From Sphingomonadales bacterium (GTDB lineage Bacteria > Pseudomonadota > Alphaproteobacteria > Sphingomonadales > Sphingomonadaceae), in contig JAGWUU010000116.1 of assembly GCA_028868335.1 (NCBI GenBank), forward strand, positions 1 to 9,452: a stretch of DNA of 9,452 nucleotides, given 5' to 3'. The notes under the pieces are model-generated. The model was given only the letters and a program-made list of their open reading frames with translations, made no database searches and was not told the DNA's origin. A program made the position numbers and the translations under genes. Below, piece by piece: positions 5,452 through 9,452 of this stretch (position 1 is its first letter; every line of letters begins with the position of its first letter).

Positions 5452-6405
5452 ATGGCCGTCAGAAATCTTGCAAATCCGGGTCGGCGTGCGGCGCTGGTCC
5501 TTGCCGTGGCGGCCATTGCGCTGCCGGCCGTCGCGTTCGCGGACCCTGATGGACAGAACCGCGGCGGTTCGGGACATCGCAACGGCGATCGGGGTGATTC
5601 CGGTGGCGGACGCCAGGGCGGCAACGGTGGACAAGCGCGCGGCGGAAACGGCGGGCAGCAACAGAGCTGGGGCAATCGCCCCGCGCCTCAGCAGCAAGGC
5701 GGCGGCCAGCCCCATGGTTGGGCCCGACCGGGCGCTGGCTGGCAAGGCCAGGCTCCGGTGACCAACCAGGCACCGGCCCCACAGCCCGCGCCGCGCTGGA
5801 GCGGCAACCAGAATGGCCGGAACGGATCGCGCGATGGGGATCGCGGACGGAACGGCTGGTCCGGCGATCAGCGCCGCGTCGATAATGGCTCCCCCGCATG
5901 GGCTCGCCCCGACAACAATCGCGACCACCGCGACACCAACTGGCGCGACGGCGATCGCGCGCGGGGCAACGAGCAGTGGCGCAACAACAACCAGAACCGC
6001 TACAATGACCAGTGGCGCAACCAGCAATGGCGCAATCAGCGCTGGGGCAACAGCAACACCTGGTCAAACAACCGCTATCGCGACCGCGATTACCGCGACT
6101 GGGATCGCCACTGGCGCAACAACGACCGCTACAACTGGTCGAGCTATCGTCGGTACAACCCGTCGATCTATCGGTGGGGCACCTACTATGCGCCCTATCG
6201 CGGTTATTCGTACCACCGGCTGAGCATCGGGATTTTTCTCGATTCGCTGTTCTACGGTTCGAGCTACTGGATCAACGACCCGTGGCAGTATCGTCTGCCC
6301 GATGCGTACGGCCCCTATCGCTGGGTCCGCTACTACGACGACGCCCTGCTGGTCGATACCTACAGCGGCGAAGTTGTCGACGTGATCTACGGCTTCTTCT
6401 GGTAA
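5452..6405 (+). CDS. Secreted RcnB-family protein with long low-complexity middle
   Basis: The product is a 317-residue exported protein. Residues 1-30 are a signal peptide (basic n-region with RR, hydrophobic LVLAVAAIALPAVA, cleavage likely after AFA before DPDG). Residues 31-230 are low complexity: first Gly/Gln/Asn/Arg-rich, then Arg/Asp/Asn/Trp-rich with repeated QWRN-type units. Residues about 240-317 match the RcnB family C-terminus: Tyr-rich, then LPDAYGPYRWVRYYDDALLVDTYSG and the closing VVDVIYGFFW. E. coli RcnB is a periplasmic protein of about 112 residues linked to nickel/cobalt homeostasis, so this one is nearly three times longer. Alphaproteobacteria carry many RcnB-like proteins whose role is not firmly tied to metals. 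The mature part has no cysteine and few histidines, so direct nickel binding is not obvious. It is a single gene between the ettA hairpin and the strong terminator at 6429. Confidence 0.85.
   Translation: MAVRNLANPGRRAALVLAVAAIALPAVAFADPDGQNRGGSGHRNGDRGDSGGGRQGGNGGQARGGNGGQQQSWGNRPAPQQQGGGQPHGWARPGAGWQGQAPVTNQAPAPQPAPRWSGNQNGRNGSRDGDRGRNGWSGDQRRVDNGSPAWARPDNNRDHRDTNWRDGDRARGNEQWRNNNQNRYNDQWRNQQWRNQRWGNSNTWSNNRYRDRDYRDWDRHWRNNDRYNWSSYRRYNPSIYRWGTYYAPYRGYSYHRLSIGIFLDSLFYGSSYWINDPWQYRLPDAYGPYRWVRYYDDALLVDTYSGEVVDVIYGFFW
5974..6120 (+). repeat. Imperfect QWRN-type coding repeats in the RcnB-family gene
   Basis: The 12-mer CAGTGGCGCAAC occurs at 5974-5985 and 6010-6021, with close variants at 6024-6035 (CAATGGCGCAAT), 6037-6051 and 6109-6120 (CACTGGCGCAAC). 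They encode the units QWRN, QWRN, QWRN, RWGN and HWRN within residues 175-223. The units are irregularly spaced, so this is a degenerate coding repeat and not a clean tandem array. Confidence 0.6.
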
Positions 6406-6428
6406 AGCCTCGGCGATCCAGAAAACCG

Positions 6429-6462
6429 AAGGGCCCCCGCGAGCGACGCGGGGGCCCTTTCG
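6429..6462. terminator. Strong bidirectional hairpin terminator
   Basis: A perfect 12-bp stem AAGGGCCCCCGC (6429-6440) / GCGGGGGCCCTT (6448-6459) has a 7-nt loop. On the plus strand it is followed by TTCGCTT, and on the minus strand by a T-rich stretch (TTCGGTTTTC). It lies 23 bp after the RcnB-family stop and 20 bp from the cytochrome b561 stop, so it probably ends both convergent transcripts. Confidence 0.88.
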
Positions 6463-6479
6463 CTTGTCCAGTGCAGGCT

Positions 6480-7040
6480 TCAGCCCTTGCGCAATGACAT
6501 CCTGAGCAGGGCGTTGCGATCCTTGTCGATGATCCGGTGCTTGAGCGCACCGGCGACATGAATGGCGAGCAGCACCAGCATGATTGTCGCCATCGCCCCG
6601 TGACCATCACCGAAGCTGTGTGCGAGCGCCTTGTTCTGTGCCAGCGGCGCACCCGGCCAATTGACGATTCCGAACAGGCTGACAGGCGCCCCGCCGCTGT
6701 AGGCTGAATGCATCAGCCAGCCGGACAGCGGCATGGCCAGCATCAGCAGGTAGAACAGGCCGTGCGTGATCTTCGACAGCGCAGCTTCCCAGGGCGCGAG
6801 CGTCGATGCAAGCGGCGGCGGGCGGTGAACGAGCCGCCAGACGATCCTGATCACCGTCAGCAGCAGAATGGTGATCCCGATCGCCTTGTGGTTCGCCATG
6901 ACCTGCGCCGCCTGCTCCTTGGGCATGTCTTCCGACACCCAGGCGGCGGCGAAGTTGAGTACGATCAGCAGGGCGATGAGCCAGTGCAGGATGACGGCGC
7001 CGCGCGAATAGCGCGCGGCAGATGCAGCGACGGTGTCCAT
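6480..7040 (-). CDS. Cytochrome b561 family membrane protein (CybB-like)
   Basis: The product is a 186-residue integral inner-membrane di-haem cytochrome b561 with four predicted membrane helices at about 15-33, 52-70, 93-111 and 149-167. Likely haem ligands are H19, H51, H147 and H161. Their spacing (32 residues between the first two, 14 between the last two) equals that of E. coli CybB (H13, H45, H137, H151), which oxidises superoxide and passes the electrons to ubiquinone. The length also fits (CybB has 176 residues). A superoxide:quinone oxidoreductase role is therefore a reasonable but unproven assignment. The start at 7040 places the first helix normally; the frame is open upstream to 7379, but that part overlaps the divergent dioxygenase gene and is Arg/Pro/Ser-rich. 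No strong ribosome binding site is visible. The gene converges on the RcnB-family gene. Confidence 0.9.
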   Translation of the reverse strand: MDTVAASAARYSRGAVILHWLIALLIVLNFAAAWVSEDMPKEQAAQVMANHKAIGITILLLTVIRIVWRLVHRPPPLASTLAPWEAALSKITHGLFYLLMLAMPLSGWLMHSAYSGGAPVSLFGIVNWPGAPLAQNKALAHSFGDGHGAMATIMLVLLAIHVAGALKHRIIDKDRNALLRMSLRKG

Positions 7041-7156
7041 GAAGGCATGATCTTGCAAAAGCAGGGAGTTTCGGCAAGCAGAATTCGGCGGCAGGTGCGG
7101 GCCGCCATGCGCGTCCTTGCATTCCGGCCGCTGACGGGAGATGACGGCGGCTGACC
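7041..7156. promoter_or_regulatory. Divergent promoter region between b561 and dioxygenase genes
   Basis: This 116-bp gap must hold the start signals of both divergent genes. It contains an inverted repeat CTTGC (7052-7056) / GCAAG (7074-7078) and a GGCGG/CCGCC stem around 7088-7107. On the minus strand TTGCCG, 17 bp, AAGATC is a weak candidate promoter for b561. No strong promoter is visible for the dioxygenase, and the nearest GGGAG (7136-7140) lies 16 nt before its ATG, too far for a normal Shine-Dalgarno. Confidence 0.35.
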
Positions 7157-7858
7157 ATGACCACCGCTCCCGCCCCGCTGAAGCAGTATCCGCCCTGCCC
7201 CAATCCCGATCAGGCCGCGATGAAGGCACTGGGAGAGCAGGTCCGTCTGCGGCTGGAGGCGGATTCGTCGATCGAGAGTCTGCCCGCCGAACATGCCGAG
7301 GTCTGGGCGGCGGCAGACTTCGTGACGCCCGACGAATGCGAGCGGCTGATGGCGATGATCGACCGCACAGCCACGCCATCGCAGATTCTCGATCACGGCT
7401 ACAACGAGGTGTGGCGCACGTCCTATTCGGGCGATGTCGACGTCAACGATACCTTCGTGCAAATGATTGAGCGGCGGATCGACGACCTGCTGGGCATCCC
7501 TCACGAATGGGGCGAGACGATGCAGGGCCAGCGTTACGAACCGGGCCAGGAATTCAGGGAACACATGGACTGGTTCTGGACCAAGGCGCCCTACTTCAAG
7601 GATGAGACAAGGCGCGGCGGGCAGCGCAGCTTCACCGCGATGATCTATCTCAACGATGTGGAAGAGGGCGGCGAAACGGCCTTCGTCAACCTCGGCATGT
7701 CGATCCCGCCACAGCGCGGGGTTCTGCTGGCATGGAACAATGGCACGCCGGACGGATCGCTCAACCAGTTTACCCTTCACGCCGGCACACCGGTTGTTAA
7801 GGGCACGAAATACATCATCACCAAGTGGTATCGCACGCGCAAATGGGGTCATTGTTGA
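7157..7858 (+). CDS. Prolyl 4-hydroxylase-like 2-oxoglutarate/Fe(II) dioxygenase
   Basis: The product is a 233-residue cytoplasmic 2OG-Fe(II) oxygenase of the prolyl 4-hydroxylase alpha-subunit type. It couples decarboxylation of 2-oxoglutarate to hydroxylation of a substrate, often proline in a protein. The iron facial triad is complete: H136 and D138 in FREHMDWF, and H208 in FTLHAGTPV. K218 (KGTKYIITKWYR) binds the 2-oxoglutarate carboxylate exactly 10 residues after the distal His, as in P4H. Supporting family motifs are QRYEPGQEF (125-133), AMIYLNDVEEGGETAF (161-176) and RGVLLAWNN (187-195). The N-terminal 50 residues are less conserved. There is no signal peptide. Its stop overlaps the start of the DUF885 gene downstream, so the two are probably co-translated. 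The protein substrate is unknown; no collagen-like Pro-Gly repeat protein is encoded in the window. Confidence 0.9.
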   Translation: MTTAPAPLKQYPPCPNPDQAAMKALGEQVRLRLEADSSIESLPAEHAEVWAAADFVTPDECERLMAMIDRTATPSQILDHGYNEVWRTSYSGDVDVNDTFVQMIERRIDDLLGIPHEWGETMQGQRYEPGQEFREHMDWFWTKAPYFKDETRRGGQRSFTAMIYLNDVEEGGETAFVNLGMSIPPQRGVLLAWNNGTPDGSLNQFTLHAGTPVVKGTKYIITKWYRTRKWGHC

Positions 7859-9452
7859 AGACAGGGGCAGCGGCAGCGCTGGGGGCGGCGCTGCTTGTCG
7901 GGCTTTCCAGCGCGGCCGGTGCCGAAGCTCCGGTAGCGCCGTGGGCGGCGGCGGGCATCGTCGCGCCGGTGATCGAGGACGAGCGCCTGATGGCGCTGTT
8001 TCACGACGACGCGCGGCGCGAGGATGCGCTCGATCCGATGGCGGTTATCTATCGCGGCGACAGCCCCTCACCCCAATCGCTGCGACAGCTTTTCACCGAC
8101 GAGCAGATTCGCGCGCGACGCGCCTCGGTGGGGCAGAGCCTTGCCGCGCTGCGCCGGATCGACCGCCGCAAGCTGAGCGCCGAGCGGCAGATTTCCTACG
8201 ACGTATTCCAGACCGACAAACGGAACGAGCAGATCTGGCTCCAGCCCGACATGATCGCGCTGACCGCGGTGCGGCCGTTCAATCATTTTGGCGGGCTGCA
8301 AATCGAATTCCCCTCGCTGGTCGCCAGCGACGGCGCGCTGCGATACCGCGATGCCAGTGACTACCGCGCCAACCTCGCGCTGATCGAGGCTTTCGGAACG
8401 GTGCTCGACAATGCCGTGGACCGCTTCCGCCAGGGCCTCGCCAGCGGCGTCGTCGAAACGCGCCTGACTACCGCCAACATGATCGCGCAGATCGATGGCT
8501 TGCTGGACCAGCCGGTCGAACAATCGCCATTCGCCTCGCCGGTGCGGAATTTTCCCGCGGAAATTGGCGCGGACGAGCAGAAGCAACTGCGCGCCGCCTA
8601 CCTCGATGCGGTGCGTACCAAGGTCTATCCCGCCTATCATCGACTGCGCGCCTTCCTCAACGATGAATACCTGCCCGCCGCACGCGAGCAGGCCGGGCTG
8701 TCGGCAATGAAGGGCGGATCGGGACTCTACCGGCGCTACATCGCCCAGCACACCACCCTGCCTCTCGATCCCGAAGTCGTCCACAAACTCGGCCTGTCCG
8801 AAGTCGCGCGGATCCAGAGCGAAATGAACGGGGTGAAGCGCGAACTTGGCTACGATGGCGACCTGAAGGGTTTCTTCAACTTCATCCGTACCGATTCGCG
8901 GTTTCATCCCAAAACCCGCGACGACCTGGCCAACGGCTACGCCAGTGTCGCCCGCAAGGTCGATGCGCAGGTGCCACGGTTCTTCTCGAAGGTGCCGCGC
9001 ACGCCGCTGCTGATCGAACCCTATCCCGCCTATCGCGAAAAATACGAAGCGGGTGGGAGCTACAATCAGGGCTCGCCTGACGGCAGCCGTCCCGGGGTAT
9101 TCTTCTACAACACCTATGACCTGCCCAGCCGCTTTCTCAGTGGAATTACCACGCTCTATCTGCACGAGGGCGCGCCGGGCCATCACTTCCAGATCAGCCT
9201 TGCGCAGGAAGACCGCACCCTGCCCGATTTCCAGCGGTTCGGCGGCAACAACGCATTTGTCGAAGGCTGGGCGCTCTATGCCGAGACGCTGGGTTATCCG
9301 ATGGGCTTCTACAAGGACCCGCTGCAACACTGGGGCACGCTTGACGACGAGATGCTGCGGGCGATGCGCCTGGTGGTCGACACCGGGATTCACGCCAAGG
9401 GCTGGAGCCGGGACCAGGCCATCGACTACATGCTGGCGAACTCGGGCATGGG
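7843..9452 (+). CDS. Secreted DUF885 family protein (putative zinc metallopeptidase), 3' end cut by window
   Basis: The frame is open from 7843 to the window end (536 codons seen), so the C-terminus is missing; family members have roughly 550-620 residues. The start is either ATG 7843, overlapping the dioxygenase by 16 bp, or TTG 7855, which forms a TTGA overlap with its stop and has GGGG 6 nt upstream. The TTG start would give a more typical signal peptide beginning MKTG; I list the ATG. Either way the N-terminus is an export signal (ALGAALLVGLSSAAGA, then EAP). Numbered from the ATG, the DUF885 hallmark is YLHEGAPGHHFQ with H441, E442, H447 and H448. It is followed by FVEGWALYAE with E474, a layout resembling a gluzincin HExxH-plus-Glu zinc site. 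PYPAYREKYEAGGSY and GVFFYNTYDLPSR are also typical. The protein probably acts in the periplasm; the substrate is unknown. Confidence 0.9.
   Translation, partial: MGSLLKTGAAAALGAALLVGLSSAAGAEAPVAPWAAAGIVAPVIEDERLMALFHDDARREDALDPMAVIYRGDSPSPQSLRQLFTDEQIRARRASVGQSLAALRRIDRRKLSAERQISYDVFQTDKRNEQIWLQPDMIALTAVRPFNHFGGLQIEFPSLVASDGALRYRDASDYRANLALIEAFGTVLDNAVDRFRQGLASGVVETRLTTANMIAQIDGLLDQPVEQSPFASPVRNFPAEIGADEQKQLRAAYLDAVRTKVYPAYHRLRAFLNDEYLPAAREQAGLSAMKGGSGLYRRYIAQHTTLPLDPEVVHKLGLSEVARIQSEMNGVKRELGYDGDLKGFFNFIRTDSRFHPKTRDDLANGYASVARKVDAQVPRFFSKVPRTPLLIEPYPAYREKYEAGGSYNQGSPDGSRPGVFFYNTYDLPSRFLSGITTLYLHEGAPGHHFQISLAQEDRTLPDFQRFGGNNAFVEGWALYAETLGYPMGFYKDPLQHWGTLDDEMLRAMRLVVDTGIHAKGWSRDQAIDYMLANSGM

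Noticed and set aside
5618..5670. Gly-rich repeats suggesting a tandem repeat array or CRISPR-like structure
   Set aside because: Copies are irregular, in frame and coding for low-complexity sequence; there are no uniform repeats with spacers.
6965..7852. Minus-strand open frame of 295 codons opposite the dioxygenase
   Set aside because: The plus strand encodes a complete HxD...H...K dioxygenase; the minus frame is antisense and also runs through the divergent promoter region.
8068..9393. Minus-strand open frame of 441 codons opposite the DUF885 gene
   Set aside because: The plus strand is open from 7843 to the window end and carries the DUF885 motifs and a signal peptide. The minus frame has none and is its antisense shadow.

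Overview
The window looks like ordinary chromosome from a GC-rich alphaproteobacterium, most likely a sphingomonad (Sphingomonas/Novosphingobium/Erythrobacter type). This rests on the gene set, the high-GC codon use, the lack of T-runs behind most hairpins, and a REP-like palindrome of the CGTCATCCC type. I infer the lineage from general pattern and cannot confirm it without a search.

Layout. Positions 1-1454 (+) hold the end of an operon that looks like valine/branched-chain catabolism: the C-terminal part of an enoyl-CoA hydratase, then a complete 3-hydroxyisobutyrate dehydrogenase (mmsB). A pair of inverted REP-like palindromes lies between them. Positions 1525-2880 (-) encode a secreted M28-family zinc peptidase, convergent with mmsB. 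Positions 2881-3606 are the only long stretch without a confident gene. It contains several inverted repeats and short minus-strand reading frames that look like a small frameshifted gene or remnant. Positions 3607-5286 (+) encode the ABC-F translation factor EttA, followed by a hairpin. Positions 5452-6405 (+) encode a secreted RcnB-family protein with a long low-complexity Gly/Asn/Arg/Trp-rich middle. It ends at a strong hairpin terminator that also serves the convergent cytochrome b561 gene (6480-7040, -). Divergent from b561 are a prolyl 4-hydroxylase-like 2-oxoglutarate/Fe(II) dioxygenase (7157-7858, +) and an overlapping secreted DUF885 protein (7843 to the window edge, +).

How the genes fit together. 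The first two genes plausibly act in one pathway, hydration of an unsaturated acyl-CoA and later oxidation of 3-hydroxyisobutyrate. The dioxygenase and the DUF885 gene overlap and are probably co-translated. The other genes appear to be independent single-gene units (translation, periplasmic envelope/metal stress, membrane redox, extracytoplasmic peptidolysis).

I see no convincing new multi-gene system, mobile element, CRISPR array, tRNA or rRNA. The points most worth a second look are the structured gap 2881-3606, the paired REP-like element inside the catabolic operon, the extended RcnB protein and the dioxygenase-DUF885 overlap.
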